Shown here one piece after another: positions 21,645-33,359 of a stretch of DNA of 64,000 nucleotides. Made by a program: the position numbers and the translations under genes. The stretch is from NCBI GenBank assembly GCA_022494885.1, contig JAGVSM010002644.1:124001-188000 (forward strand). The letters are read 5' to 3'. Position 1 is the first letter of the stretch, and each line of letters starts with the position of its first letter. This DNA is from Micrasema longulum. Its lineage: Eukaryota > Arthropoda > Insecta > Trichoptera > Brachycentridae. The notes beneath the pieces are model-generated. The model searched no databases. It worked only from the letters and a program-made list of their open reading frames with translations, and was not told the DNA's origin.

Positions 21645-22544
21645 AAGGAGTCCGGCAAGGATGCATTCTGTCTCCTCTCCTTTTCAATATGTACTCGGAA
21701 GCCATTTTTGAATGAACTAACAAACGGCATTAGCATAAATGGACAAATTATAAACAATATCCGAAAAGCGGATGATACTGTCCTTCTAGCGGATAGTATG
21801 GAAAGCCTGCAACTATTATTGGACAAAGTTCACACGGCAAGTTTGAATAAAGGGCTAGAGATAAATATTTCCAAGACTAAATGTATGGGTATTCGGAAAA
21901 AGCCACAAACTTTCCCAATGACTTTAAAACTTGGAGCGCAGGTTATTGAGCAAGTTCATCAATATAAATATTTAGGATGCTGGCTGAATGATAAATGGGA
22001 TCACTCGCGAGAGATCAAAGTCAGAATAGAGATGGCGCGAGACTGCTTTTTCAGGATGCCTGACCTTCTTTGCAGTAGAGACTTTAATTTAGACCTCCGA
22101 ATGCGCATTGCTCAATGTTACGTCTTCTCAGTACTTTTTTACGGCGTCGAAACGTGGACATTCACCCAAAACACTTCAAAAAAGATCGAAGCCTATGAAA
22201 TGTGGTGCTGGTGGAGGATATTAAAAATCTCCCGGGTGGATAGAGTCCGAAACGATGATGTTCTCCGACGGATGGAAAAAGATAAAGAAGTACTGAAGAC
22301 TACGAAGAAAAGAAAACGTGAGTACTTTGGGCATGTGATGAGTGGCGAAAAATATAACATTTTACCAGTCATTCTACAAGAAAGGATTGAAGAACGACGC
22401 AGTGCAGGTAGAAGGTGCATCTCTTGGCTTAAGAACTTGCGCGATTGGTTCCATTGCAGCACTCAGTTTTTGTTCAGGGCAGCTGTCAATAAAGTAAGAA
22501 TCGCAACGATGATTTCCAACCTTTATCGGGGAGAGGAACCATAA
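21645..22544 (+). pseudogene. RTE-type LINE reverse transcriptase remnant (3' half of ORF)
   Basis: It starts with the RT motif GVRQGCILSPLLFNMYSEA, has one frameshift near 21709, then a frame open to 22544 (about 278 residues). The catalytic motif is present as KADDTVLLADS, where (Y/F)ADD is expected, so the aromatic residue is lost. Next are INISKTKCMGI (motif D), YKYLGCWLND, FYGVETWTF and the C-terminal block GHVMSGEKYNILPVILQ then RRSAGRRCISWLKNLRDW, characteristic of RTE-like LINEs. Upstream endonuclease and RT fingers are absent. The long open frame makes it one of the younger remnants here. Confidence 0.85.
22193..22462 (-). other. Antisense shadow frame of the RTE remnant
   Basis: An 89-codon antisense frame lies entirely inside the RTE coding sequence. 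It is listed only to warn that it is not a gene. Confidence 0.6.
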
Positions 22545-22654
22545 GAAAAAGAAGATGTTTTCTAATTCTCCATTTTGTGATCTTAACTTACTAAAATTTT
22601 ATAATTTTACTATCGCCTTAAAGTATCCGTTCGTGGTTTTATTTTACCTTTTTT

Positions 22655-23145
22655 ATGCCGCCCAATCCTGTCATGTAACCAGCGTTGCACGTTGCACTTA
22701 TTGCTTTATGTCTCGGCAACTACTAGGAATGAATGTTACCACGATTTATTTTGATATTCTCACGTAATGCTTAACACGGAAGTTAAATAACTTTCATTCA
22801 TTAGTTACGTAAACCTTGACAAAGAAGCTTGTTTACTTTGAAACCGGTCGGTGAAAAATAAAAATTAGTGGTTAAAAACAATTTTTTAAAATTTATTTTA
22901 TTATAATGAAAACCACAAAGTTAGTGCTTCAAATATAAACTTTATAACTTTCATTCAATTTATTAGATCACAACTCTTTCAAATATTCATTTGAAAAAGA
23001 TATAATCTAATTAAATCAGTAAACATGACATACATATAATTTTAATAAGATAGTGGTTATCGGGGGATCACTTCCTTACCTCGGGTTATCTAACGTCAGG
23101 TTACCACACAGTGACTGGAGGGAGTTTTTTCAGACAGGATGTTAA
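22655..23145 (+). repeat. Dispersed repeat R, copy 1, interrupted
   Basis: The left block ATGTAACCAGCGTTGCAC and the right block GGTTACCACACAGTGACTGG match copies near 45910/46790 and 47500/47860. The middle contains a hammerhead-like motif and foreign AT-rich sequence. Confidence 0.6.
22811..22854 (+). ncRNA. Hammerhead-like motif, decayed core
   Basis: GAAAC at 22840-22844 followed by CG and GTC, then CGGTG, fits the 3' half of a minimal hammerhead (GAAAC-loop-GUC). The 5' core reads TTGACAAAG instead of CUGANGA. A weak AAAG/CTTT stem II is present. Confidence 0.3.
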
Positions 23146-23589
23146 AGGTTAAAATATAGTCCACTAACTTTAACACAAACATATTTTTAAATAAATAAGT
23201 AATCTGTTGGGCATTTCAAATATAGTATTTTTTTTACGACAACAGGCCACAAGAAACCTGACCTTATTACAGTGGTGAAATATATTTACGGGAGTACACC
23301 ATGGTTTGAGAAAAAGAGTTATCATGTCACCAGAAGTCAAAATTTTCTGTTTATGATATCTTCTAATAGCAAATTATGTTTTTATGCCCCAATCAACGTC
23401 CAGAAAGTGTATCCGTCACACAATTTGGAGTTTTTTCAGGATAGATCTTTCTGCTTTCTGTAGATCTCATCGCCACTAGCACAATGTGGGAAGAAGGATT
23501 GGCATAGCTTAGCCCGAAGTCATATATGTATACCCACAGATATAATAAACTATTCAGTGTGTATACCCAATAAAATAAATAGATATAAT

Positions 23590-23775
23590 TTAATTAATTT
23601 GTTTTATTGGGTACATACACAACATTTTCAAACAATATTTTCAATTTCTTTGTATATTAGTGTATGACATTATATTAGTAGTGACACTCATGCACACACC
23701 AAAAGAATTTTTTACAATTAAGACAATAATTTAAATTATGTTAAAAATAACAATTGTAAAAGAGAAGAAATGAAA
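23590..23775. repeat. Dispersed repeat, partner of 51755-51890
   Basis: Shared blocks: AATATTAGTGTATGACAT-like start, CACACACCAAAA, GACAATAATTTAAATTATGT and TAAAAATAACAATTGT. Family unknown. Confidence 0.5.
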
Positions 23776-23779
23776 AAAT

Positions 23780-24744
23780 ATGTATAGGTATAATAATAAA
23801 AATAATTCAATGTCTGCTTTTTTCAATATTTCTATGGTTTTTTACTTAAATTTTTTAGACGTTATAAATTTTAAATATCAGCCTCGGTAAATCTATTGTT
23901 ATATTGGTCGTATATTCTAGGTATTGTAGATTGTTTCAAATATTTTGTTGACGCGTTGTCTGTCTAAAACAGAAGATTTTGTCTTGTCAGTCTAGATGGC
24001 ACACGGAATGGAAGTTTTAATGCAGTATATATATTATTATATTGTCCTTGTTTGTTTTTGCTACGTGCAGATATTTATTTTCTTTTTGTCCAATTTCTTG
24101 CATACCTAGTTTCTGAATTTAAGTGTTGTAACTGACTTGGGTCCTAATTAGAATAAATCAACAAAAGAAATACATAACGTGGGATTAATATTTCGTAACA
24201 TGTACGTATGTGTGTATTTCTAGAAATAAGTTCAAAATTTCTTGCGAATTTTGATTGAGTAACATCTCTTTGATCAAGTGGAATAAAACCGGGCCATTTT
24301 GTTCAGCGCGAAAACCGAATGTGTGTTAAAAGTGTTCAGAATAGATTGTTCTGTTTACATTTTATTTTTGTTGCTTGCAACACTCGCGGGGTACCTGGCT
24401 ACATAACCTTTATTACCAGTTCGATAATACACGTTGAAGCGGATGACCAATCCTTCTAAAATAGCATCTGCTCACACCAAATGGATCCTGACTCATCCGA
24501 CGTCTCGTCCATCTGATTGAGATTTATTTAATTCGTGAGATTGACGGCTAAATACTAATGCTACTGATTATACAAACACACTTCCGCGTACGCAACTAGA
24601 GATGAAACACCCTGAACCTTAGATGGTTTTCTTATTAATTATTATTGCCAAGTTGCCAGAATCAAGAATTCTTTAGAGTAGGAATCTTAATTCATTTACC
24701 TTCGTGAGTGAGTACCACTCGATGTGACCGTGTCCAAGTAGATG
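23780..24744. other. Non-coding, no feature identified
   Basis: 24360-24620 is less AT-rich than its surroundings, but no frame or motif could be recognised. Confidence 0.35.
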
Positions 24745-25084
24745 AATTGTGAGTGAAATAGAACCAGAACCCTGGACGAGTGCTTTCGACTCGATGGCTG
24801 CTCTCAGGTAAAAATCCTGAATACGGAAATCGAGAGGAGATAAGTCCGTCTGGCTGTGAAGTGGTTTTCTTACCATCACTGAGGTCCTGGTTTCTACATT
24901 TGGTACTTTGAACGTAAAATATTGATTTCAAAGATTGCAATATTTAATTGTTCGTGAACTCGCACCTGAAGAGTAAGATTGATCACCTTACCTTCATGTA
25001 ACAGATGATATAAATACACTGCATTTGGTTTACCAATGCATTGCTTCATGCACCACTCGGTTCGGAAAAGGGAATGATGATGAT
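24745..25084 (+). mobile_element. SINE family 1, near full length
   Basis: It has the 5' unit (ACCAGAACCCTGGACGAG, CGACTCGATGGCTGCTCTCA), the GATAAGTCCG junction, a diverged tRNA-like head, the CACCTGAAGAGTAAG block and the GATGATGATAA tail. Confidence 0.85.
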
Positions 25085-25770
25085 AATTTAAAATGTTTTA
25101 CGGTTTTTTAATGTTTTTTTTTGTTTTTTCATGTTTTGTATATTGTTTACATAACACAATTATAGATAGATACTCATAATATTGGAAACGTGTATAAATT
25201 ATTTTTAATCCGTTTTAGAATCTTCAAATATTACATTGTGACTTTTAATACATGATCGTCTAAAACTTCAGATACCAAAGTAAAACATATATTAGATCTT
25301 CCTTTTTAATGGTATGTATTTTATGTCAACCACATCACGAAATGGACAAAAATCTCTCTCTAACAAAAAGTCTCTGTAACAAAAAAATTCAATCTTATTC
25401 ATAATCAAAACATCTATCAGGCATTAAATCTGAAATTTCTCCTTTATCATAATATTATTCAGCATTTATAAACTGTTTTATGGTTCGGAATATTTTTAAA
25501 CTGACTCGATTTCGAGAACATAAAATAATTTATTGTGCGTTTTTATGAGCAAAGAGTTTTGGTAAATCAAACTGAGTTGGCAGAGTAATGGTGTTTAGAT
25601 AATGATATAGTTAATTAAAAAGAAACTTCAATTTTCTTTCTTCTTATGACATTAGTTAAGAAAAATTTATGTTTTTTGTATTTTTCAGTAAACAAGCTTG
25701 TGTCAAATAATGCATTTATTTATGTCAACTCTTCATATTAATAATCAGCGTGAATTACAAATACATAAAT
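25085..25770. other. AT-rich, no feature seen
   Basis: No coding or repeat signal recognised. Confidence 0.4.
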
Positions 25771-25771
25771 C

Positions 25772-25941
25772 GTCGGAATCGCAGAACAATGACGCATGTT
25801 ATTTTGTTAAATTTTACGTGAGAGCGGTTTAAATTTTTTTTGGCACTATTTCACAACTTGATATAACTTTTTCAAAATCAAATATCAAAGAAAGTCGATG
25901 TATTTTTCGCACATTCGTCGTTGTTCTACAATCCCGACTAA
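25772..25941. mobile_element. 170-bp MITE with about 30-bp TIRs
   Basis: The left end GTCGGAATCGCAGAACAATG mirrors the right end GTTGTTCTACAATCCCGAC. Confidence 0.75.
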
Positions 25942-25990
25942 AATGTTTTTAATAACATTTTACCGCTATGTAAATATTGCTGATTTTGTA

Positions 25991-26110
25991 ATATATAAAA
26001 AGTTAGAGAGACCCGTAATCCATTAGTGTTTTTCAAGAATGAAATGTTCGAGAATGTTGGCAATCGTCCTTCATTTTGTTATTGTAACGAATTTACAGTT
26101 TAAAATTTAA
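25991..26110 (+). CDS. Candidate signal-peptide mini-ORF
   Basis: A TATA-like TATATAAAAAG at 25991 lies 48 nt before ATG at 26039. The 23-residue frame MKCSRMLAIVLHFVIVTNLQ ends at TAA 26108-26110. It reads like a secretory signal peptide: basic start, then a hydrophobic run. It could be a first exon (weak GTAACG donor inside) or pure chance. Confidence 0.15.
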
Positions 26111-26236
26111 TCGGTACAGGAGGCACATTGAATTGATCAACCCTTGAATCGTGTACTGTTACTCAAATAGACTCTTTATACGAGAAATCAGAAGCAATAA
26201 ACCGAATCCATTAGCTAATTTCTTGACTTCTGACCC

Positions 26237-26270
26237 GTATAAAAACCCACATATGTAAATCAGTTCACAT
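26237..26270 (+). promoter_or_regulatory. Candidate TATA plus initiator core promoter
   Basis: CGTATAAAAACC is followed at about +25 by ATCAGTTC, the usual TATA-initiator spacing of insect core promoters. No downstream gene is recognised; the next ATG frame (MSKNILLC) is 12 codons. Confidence 0.3.
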
Positions 26271-26519
26271 AACACATACATCATAAAGTTTAGTTTTAGT
26301 AACATTGCCTATAGTCGTGTAAACCTACACACAAATTTCCTACAGCCATGTCTAAAAATATTCTTCTCTGTAACAAATTATATTAACTCTCGAAGACCGT
26401 ACTTTATATTTTCTCATAGGATTTTTTTTTTGCGTTTTTATGATTTACCTGAATACCTCAATTTAAGAGTTCCATAATATCCTAAAAGAATTCCCAATAA
26501 CAAATTATCGAAATTAGCT

Positions 26520-26584
26520 GCATTTGGTGTATCAATGCAGTGGCATATGGACCACTGGGTGCAAAAAGGAGAACGATGATTATT
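26520..26584 (+). mobile_element. SINE family 1, 3' end only
   Basis: TATCAATGCAGTGGCATATG, ACCACTGGGTGC and CGATGAT match the family 3' end. Confidence 0.6.
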
Positions 26585-26724
26585 GTTTATTTAAACAATA
26601 ACACTTTACCTGTAATACTGTTTTTTAAATTTTATTGTTAGTCATTTTTTTTTTAAACAATCGGGGAAAAATATGATAATGTGACAACATCAGATTTTTT
26701 AAATTTTATGTCAATTGTTTTATT

Positions 26725-27070
26725 CTGTGTCCGAGCGGATAAAAAATACAGTTCTAGTGTAAAACAGAACGAGATCCCTGGACGAGCGTTTTTAACTCGG
26801 TGGCTACTCTCAGGTAAAAATCCTGAAAAAGAAAATCGAGTGTAGATAAGTCCACATCGTTTCAGTGCTGTGGTTGGCATTCTTAAGGTCCTGGGTTCGA
26901 TTCCTGGCTAGGTGGATGTGACATACTGATTTTAAAGGTGGTTTTACACTGAAATATTTCATCTGAATGTTGGACTGATCTACTTTCCATGTAACAAAAA
27001 TGATCTAGGTACGCTGCAATTGCAATGCTAGTGCAGTGTCCTATGCATCACTCAGAGTGGTTAGGGAATA
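26725..27070 (+). mobile_element. SINE family 1, near full length
   Basis: It carries TCCCTGGACGAGCG, CTACTCTCAGGTAAAAATCC, GATAAGTCC, a canonical B box GGTTCGATTCC and the 3' block AGTGTCCTATGCATCACT. Confidence 0.85.
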
Positions 27071-27529
27071 GAAGATTGTGTTTTTTTTTATGAACTTGTT
27101 GACCTGCTGACAAGCCTCTAAAATAGAGGCTCAGCGGGTTATTCCTTTTAAAAAACGCTGACCGAGTACCTTGTGCTCAAACGGTTATTACGATCTCCTA
27201 CTTATAACAGTTTCATCTTTCCAACAGCTTTACTGGTCAGGTCTAGAATAAATATTTACCTGATGGGAATATTTTAGTTCCGTAATCCCGTCATAACTGT
27301 GAAGTTACACCACCATTTCTGAAGATATCTATAACATTAACTTCATAAATTTTTCTAAAAAGCCTGTGAATGGACTTAAAAGAAAATTCTGGTTTGATTA
27401 AACAACGACCTTTAGAGACCACTGAGTAATAATAGATGAAGTATTGTAGTGAAAATGGATTAATAATTTTTTAAAACTTAATAGACCGATATTGAAATTA
27501 TCTTTGTTGTATTGTGGATTGTGATGAAC

Positions 27530-27612
27530 CGAGTTGTGGTCCCGTAGTAGTGTTGTGGACTAGCGGTTTGAATAATTAAGACTCAAAACTTATATATTCA
27601 GTTTTTTTTTTA
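27530..27612 (+). mobile_element. SINE family 3 fragment
   Basis: GAGTTGTGGTCCCGTAGTAG then TTGTGGACTAGCGG, truncated after that. Confidence 0.55.
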
Positions 27613-27883
27613 ATAGCTCTTGATAAAAATATTTTTAATATGTCTTATTCATATAGTAAATGCCTTAAAAACATCATAAACATCAGGAAAAATTGTTTTC
27701 ATGTATATTTTTTTCATATATCTATTGTAACGAAAAAGTTACAGTGATTTGATTTTAATTAAACCTTTTTCGATGGAAATATTTTTCAAAGCTATGATTT
27801 TTCCAAAAGGAGAAACTTATGCGCATACATATTTTTCTCAGTATCTAAGTAAAATTATCAACAAAAATACAAATATGGTTTAG

Positions 27884-28266
27884 AATTTCAGTTCAACAGG
27901 AAATTGAATTTAAAAAAGGTTTTCTTACGCGCGGTAAAAAATACAGCATTAAATTGTACGGCAAAGTTTCTCTAAAATATTTTAATAAAAACGATCTACT
28001 TTAAACGACGTCTCTAGTTCATTGAAGCAACAAATGTTAAGATAGTTGTGAAAGATTTCCGGTTTAAGATAAGTCGACGGACGAATCGGGAGAACTGACC
28101 GAAAAGAAGCGGAAGAGAATTTGAAACGTCACACGCGGAGTAATATCAGAAATGCATATCAAAAAAATCATCGCTGTGATAATAAGATACTTTGGCAGAA
28201 TTTTTGGCTTAGTGTAATAAACTATCAACAAATAAAAAAATTAAAAAGCCGCTAAATTTCCTCATT
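27884..28266 (+). mobile_element. MITE of the GAGGAAGTTCAGT family
   Basis: Eroded ends (TTCAGTTCAACAGGAAATTG; AATTTCCTCATT) enclose a body with ACACGCGGAGTAATATCAG and AGCATTAAATT, shared with 14.8 and 16.1 kb. Confidence 0.65.
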
Positions 28267-28639
28267 ATTTCCTTTTTTTCTAAAAATGTTTTGGGGACAG
28301 TTATTTTTAAATCTTTTCAAATCCTAAAATATTTTTTTTATTTGACTCTCCATTTGTTTTGTGATAATAAGAACACAGTATTTTTATTCTAGAAATATAT
28401 TTTCACCATTGGAAATGGTTTCCACTTCTCAGAATCATTCATTTTGGTTATGGCTAACAAGATTTCTAAAGAGGAATTATGTTCTTTTATTTGTAATCGT
28501 AAAACAAATAAACTTATATTTTAAAAGAAATATGGATTCATGTATTCATTTCGCGTATCCCGGTGGAACGAAAAATATAACGTAGAAGAGAAAACAACGA
28601 ATGGCAAAGGAAAATACAATGATCCTGCCAATAAAAACT

Positions 28640-29750
28640 ACAAAGTACGTATTTTTTAGCTTGAACATCTTTTCGTCTATTTTTAAATATGGCAATGCAA
28701 AACACTTTTCTAAAACTATAAAGAAAAGAAATGATTTAAAAAAAAAATCTTTTTCACGAGCCAGTAGGTTACATTTATAAAAGGTATATTTGCATCAGCT
28801 AAAGTTATGTTTAAGTTAAATAATAGGAAAATGTGAAGATTGATCTTAAGTTTTCTAAAATCATTTAAACTAAAAAATCCACTCTCTTTTAAACTCTTTT
28901 ATGAACATGAACATTGTAGGTACCAAAAGCATAAATGTACTCTAGTGGCATTAATTTACTATGGAAGCATTTGGTTAAATTGTGGTTTAATTGAAATCAT
29001 TGTCGAAAATGTCCCTTCTTTTTTAAAAAAAAAATTATTTGGAAGTTCAACAAGAATACATAAAATACATACATTTTTTAAGTAAGCATAACTAACGTTC
29101 TTTACATATATTCTCAATTTTAGAACTCCACCATCTTTCATAAATTATATAAAATAAGAGTGTAAAATCAATTTAAATAATAATAAAGATTAAGTTTAGT
29201 GAAAGGTAAGAATAAAGATTGAGTTTAAGAAATAAAATTGAGTTAAACATAAGAAACTACTTTTTTTTTAAGAAAAGAAAAGAGAAATTAAAAACATATT
29301 AGATATAATAAAATAGACTAAAATTAATTTACATACACAAAAATAAGGATAAGGCATTTGATTTAAGATACATAGTAATGTTTTTTTTTATAATCATTTG
29401 CTCTATCATGATAAATGTCAATGTTAACTTTTTTTCCATTTTGTTATAGTCTTAACACACTTGCAAGATGGTTAAAATGTGCCATATTGTTTGTAAAAGA
29501 TAAAGTATATAGCTTATTGTTTATATTGTTTGTAAAATATATATATATATAGTTTCTGATATAGTTAATCGAACATTTACATTTCTTAATTGTTCTATGA
29601 CGTATTGGCATGCTTATGATTACATGTAACACTGAAATTTACGAAAATGTTATTCAGAATAAATGAGTAATACAAACATGTTGCCAGAATCGGTTTTTAA
29701 AGATTTTCGGTACAATGATTGACATTTGGTAAAACTGTTAATTTCTAATA
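28640..29750. other. AT-rich, no feature seen
   Basis: Only short chance frames and a short (AT)n run at 29535-29552. Confidence 0.4.
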
Positions 29751-29754
29751 CTGT

Positions 29755-30563
29755 GTCAGGTATCTCTTAGATTTAATTACTGCTTCGATTTTTCGAAGCA
29801 TTGTGCCAACCAAACTCAAGAGATCTTCGGGCATGATATCCCTGAACCAAGAGTGGGTGATGGCTTTGATCAACTCCCTTTTATTGTTTGGATTCCTACA
29901 CGACATCGGTACTTTTAATTTCAATCACATTTTTTAAATGGGATTGAGGTTAGGACTACTGCCAGGCCAAAACAAGACAGTTATGCGATGATTACTGAAC
30001 CACTTATTGTTGTTTCGCGCGGTTTGACTAGGGCATCATCCTGCTGAAAGATGCACTCAGAATCCGCTTGGAACAAATCACCGATAGTATGCAGCAGTTT
30101 TGGCTTTAAGACCACATCTTGATATTTTTTAGCGTTGATATTACCTCAATGAGCTCCAGACATCCAACACCATGCCTTGCCATGCTGATACATGCCTTGA
30201 AATTCACGGGTGTTTCATAATGGCCGTGGTGAACTCAGGCAACAAATCTTCTCCCGGTCAACGATGAACAAACCTGACGCCATTACTATCAAAGATGCAG
30301 ATTCTAGTTTCATCACTTCAAATACTTTTATCTTTCGTCCAATTCTTACGTTCTAAAGCCCAGTTCAGACGAATTTGTTTCTGATTTTGATTCGACTTCT
30401 GTCAAGGAATTCTCGCACGCAAACCATTTTTACAAAGTTTCATTCTGATCGTTCGGTCAGCAGGGTGCACTCCCGACGTCTTCAAGACTTTTCTTTTGTC
30501 AGTTTTCTTGGGTCCAGTCGCTTCGTACTGCTGAAAGATTTTCGTCACAGCAGACTTTGTGGC
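29755..30563 (-). pseudogene. Tc1-like transposase pseudogene
   Basis: Reading leftwards from 30563: KSAVTKIFQQYEATGPKK and RTIRMKLCKNGLRARIP (bipartite DNA-binding region), then NWALERKNW-like text, NANAKKYQDVVLKPKLLHTI-like text, ECIFQQDDA, and finally a C-terminal HSWFRDIMPEDLL-like block near 29800. QQD is the second catalytic acid region; the others are blurred. Several frameshifts and stops interrupt it. TIRs were not identified. Confidence 0.8.
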
Positions 30564-30565
30564 AT

Positions 30566-31290
30566 ACACACATACATATACCTGAGCGCATACACATACA
30601 TACATAAGAGAATCACAATTAACTTAATGATTGTCATTCCTTTTTTTTTAAAAATTTCACCATCTAGTAAAAATCTCCGACCAATGTTATGAATGACCGA
30701 GGTCATTATTTCTTCAACTTGTCAACACTCCCGCTTTTCCATAATTCTGGCAAAAAGTTATAGACCTTCTTGCCAACGTAATAGTATTGCCTCAATGCCA
30801 GAACAGTGTTGACCCCTTCTCTTAGTATCAGATCCCTATCGGAGTATCTTGTATTATGGTTGTGGTTGACGGTTGGGTATTTGTCTCTTTTTGTGTGTGT
30901 AACCACTACCGTTCTCAAGATATACTGTTTAATAATACCAAGTACTCTGAATAATTTGAAAAGCAAGTCACCTAGATAACAAAAAGTTTTTTTATTTATT
31001 TACTCGGATTAAGGATTTCTGTGCAATTGTTGCTGATTCAAGGGTGGTTTTTGGGCAAGCTCCCCAACCAATAAGACCATAAGTCAACACAGAATTTGCC
31101 AGTGCATAGTATAGGCGTTTTAGATCCGAGACTTCATGTATATTTAGAAGTGGGATGATACATGTATCAAGCGCATTATTTTTGCAGTTATAGTTTCAAT
31201 TTGTTCATCCCACATCAAAAACTGATCTGTTTTTATTCCCAGATATTTAATACTCTAAACACTACTAGTTTTTTTGCAGTTGCAATACGT
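30566..31290 (-). pseudogene. LINE (jockey/CR1-like) ORF 3' part and 3' UTR
   Basis: The antisense frame 30706-30966 reads HNHNTRYSDRDLILREGVNT then GKKVYNFLPELWK, the typical C-terminal tail of jockey/CR1-clade reverse transcriptases (…NTR…, …YN.LP…). Upstream (31000-31290) remnants of the thumb region carry stops. The 3' end on the plus strand is a degenerate (TACA)n at 30566-30605 that abuts the Tc1 remnant. Confidence 0.7.
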
Positions 31291-31799
31291 AAATTTAATT
31301 AGGTTGTCCGGTAAATGATATATTTTGTTTTCAGCTAATATAATTATATAATGAGTACTTTCCCTTTGATGTGTTTCAAATCATATTTAAATTGTCTTCA
31401 TGATATGATGTAAAACGCCAAGAATATTTTCGATTTCCTGTGATGCAACTATGTATAATTTCCTTCACAAAATGGAGAGCCATGTGCATTTAATAGCGTA
31501 TTGCATGCACATTTCAGCTTTATTATATAATCATAAAGCGTTTTGTACTTAAATGTTTGTTTTTATACAACCGTTAGTAACTTAAATTAAGTTGAATAAA
31601 TGATCAAAGAATTTGAAGGATCTCAAACAAAAATAAAATTTAAACCTTACCTTGATCCCGATATATTTCCAAGTGAGACCATTACTCATCAACCACACGA
31701 AACAAAATATCAAGCGGCTAATTATTAATTGTGACCTGAATAAGTGTCCACAGAAATGCTGGTTGCGATTTTTTTTGCAAAAAAATTGTTTTTAATTAA

Positions 31800-32240
31800 A
31801 TTAATTTTAACATATTACAACAGAGATGAAGAACATTTAATAAAAGGTAATATAGAAGTCTAGGCATCTACAGGGCTTATGACCTGTCAATGGCTGGTTT
31901 AAGTGGCCACTTTACACACTGTGTAACATTCACCATTCTGCCTATATGTGAACATCTATATTCCTTCAATTCTTTCATCTGTTGATGTTAGTGAAGTTAA
32001 AGAGCTGAAACCTTTATTTATGTGGGTGAGATTCATCTAATTGAATTATTTCACCTACATACTAGGCAACGCCTGAAAATATTATTTTTTCAATTTCAAT
32101 ACTGCTTCATGGACCAGGTAATTTGCTAACAATATTTCGAGTTTGTCCAAACTTTTGCAGACAAGGACTGGATTCAACTCCCTGGGGAGCTGTTTATATT
32201 AACATATTACAACAGAGATGAAGAACAGATGAAGAAAATA
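31800..32240 (+). repeat. Rep-A family copy
   Basis: Family blocks in order: ATTACAACAGAGATGAAGAA, CTACAGGGCTTATGACCTGT, AGTGGCCACTTTACACACTG, TTTCATCTGTTGATG, AGTTAAAGAGCTGAAACC and CTAGGCAACGCCTGAAAAT, with GACTGGATTCAACTCCCTGG near 32170. Non-coding; class unknown. Confidence 0.75.
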
Positions 32241-32324
32241 TAAGATTAAATAATGTTGCTAGACCCCTAACCCTTTATAACTGTTCATAGTACCTATGTA
32301 ATGTGATGAAATCACAGCATGAAT

Positions 32325-32470
32325 CATGACGGGTTGTGGTCTTGTAGTGTCGAGGATGTCCAAGGTCCAAACCCCGCTCAACCACAACTTGTTTCCCCTT
32401 TTCTTAGACGATTATTTACGACTAAAAAATGTGCTATAAACACTATTTTTTCAAAAAAGGGGAATAAAGT
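32325..32470 (+). mobile_element. SINE family 3 copy
   Basis: CGGGTTGTGGTCTTGTAGTG, then CCAAGGTCCAAACCCCGCTC and CCCCTTTTCTTAGACG. Confidence 0.55.
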
Positions 32471-32504
32471 TAAATTTACTAATATAAGAAACATTTTATT
32501 AGAG

Positions 32505-32775
32505 AACGAAAATTGAAGTCCAGGCATTTACAGTGTTTATGACCTGTCATTGGCTTGTATAAGTGGTCACTTTACATACTGTGTAATATAAATTTTTCCG
32601 CCTATGTTTGAACATCCATATTCCTTTAATTTTTCCATCTGTTGATTTTTGTAAAGTTGAGGAGTTGAGGGTGAGATTCATCTGACTGAATTATTTCACT
32701 TGAACAATCTTAATAACACCCAAAGGGGTTGAATCCAGTCCTTATCTACAAAAATTTGAAGAAACTCAAAATAAA
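32505..32775 (+). repeat. Rep-A family copy
   Basis: CAGGCATTTACAGTGTTTAT, TAAGTGGTCACTTTACATAC and GGTTGAATCCAGTCCTTATC; the last block is inverted relative to the first ones. Confidence 0.65.
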
Positions 32776-33359
32776 AAAGGTTGAGTTAATAATGATAGAA
32801 ACAAAAAGAGAAAATAAATTTAAAATAAAAAAAATGTATAAATGTTATTATTATAACCTAATATTACCTACCATTTTTAATCGATAATGAACTTTTTTCA
32901 AGCAAAATTAATTCACTACATGAAATGCATTATTTTTTGTGTGAGTGCATTTATGCACTGATTACTGCGTGTATACACATATAGTTTATAGGTATTATCA
33001 AATAAATACGCCCCACCCAAATTCCTGCGGTCGAGTTACAAATTCCCGAATTATAACACATTTGCGTAATGTCGATTTTCAAGAACCGAAGATTTAGAAC
33101 TCGGCCAAATTGTTTGTTAACATGCCGAAAATACATATATGTTGCAGTCAATCAATGTATGTTTTGAACATTTCGATTAGTACAAAAAAAACAAATCTTA
33201 CCACATTAAATTAAATTAGTACACATTATTAGATTAAACTCCACTTTTATTTTTAAAAATATGTACAAGAGGGTATTGTGATGCGTTTGATCTTGTTATG
33301 ACATTATTAAACTAACCTTAATATTTACAAAGTTTCCTTAAATACTAACATTAATTACA

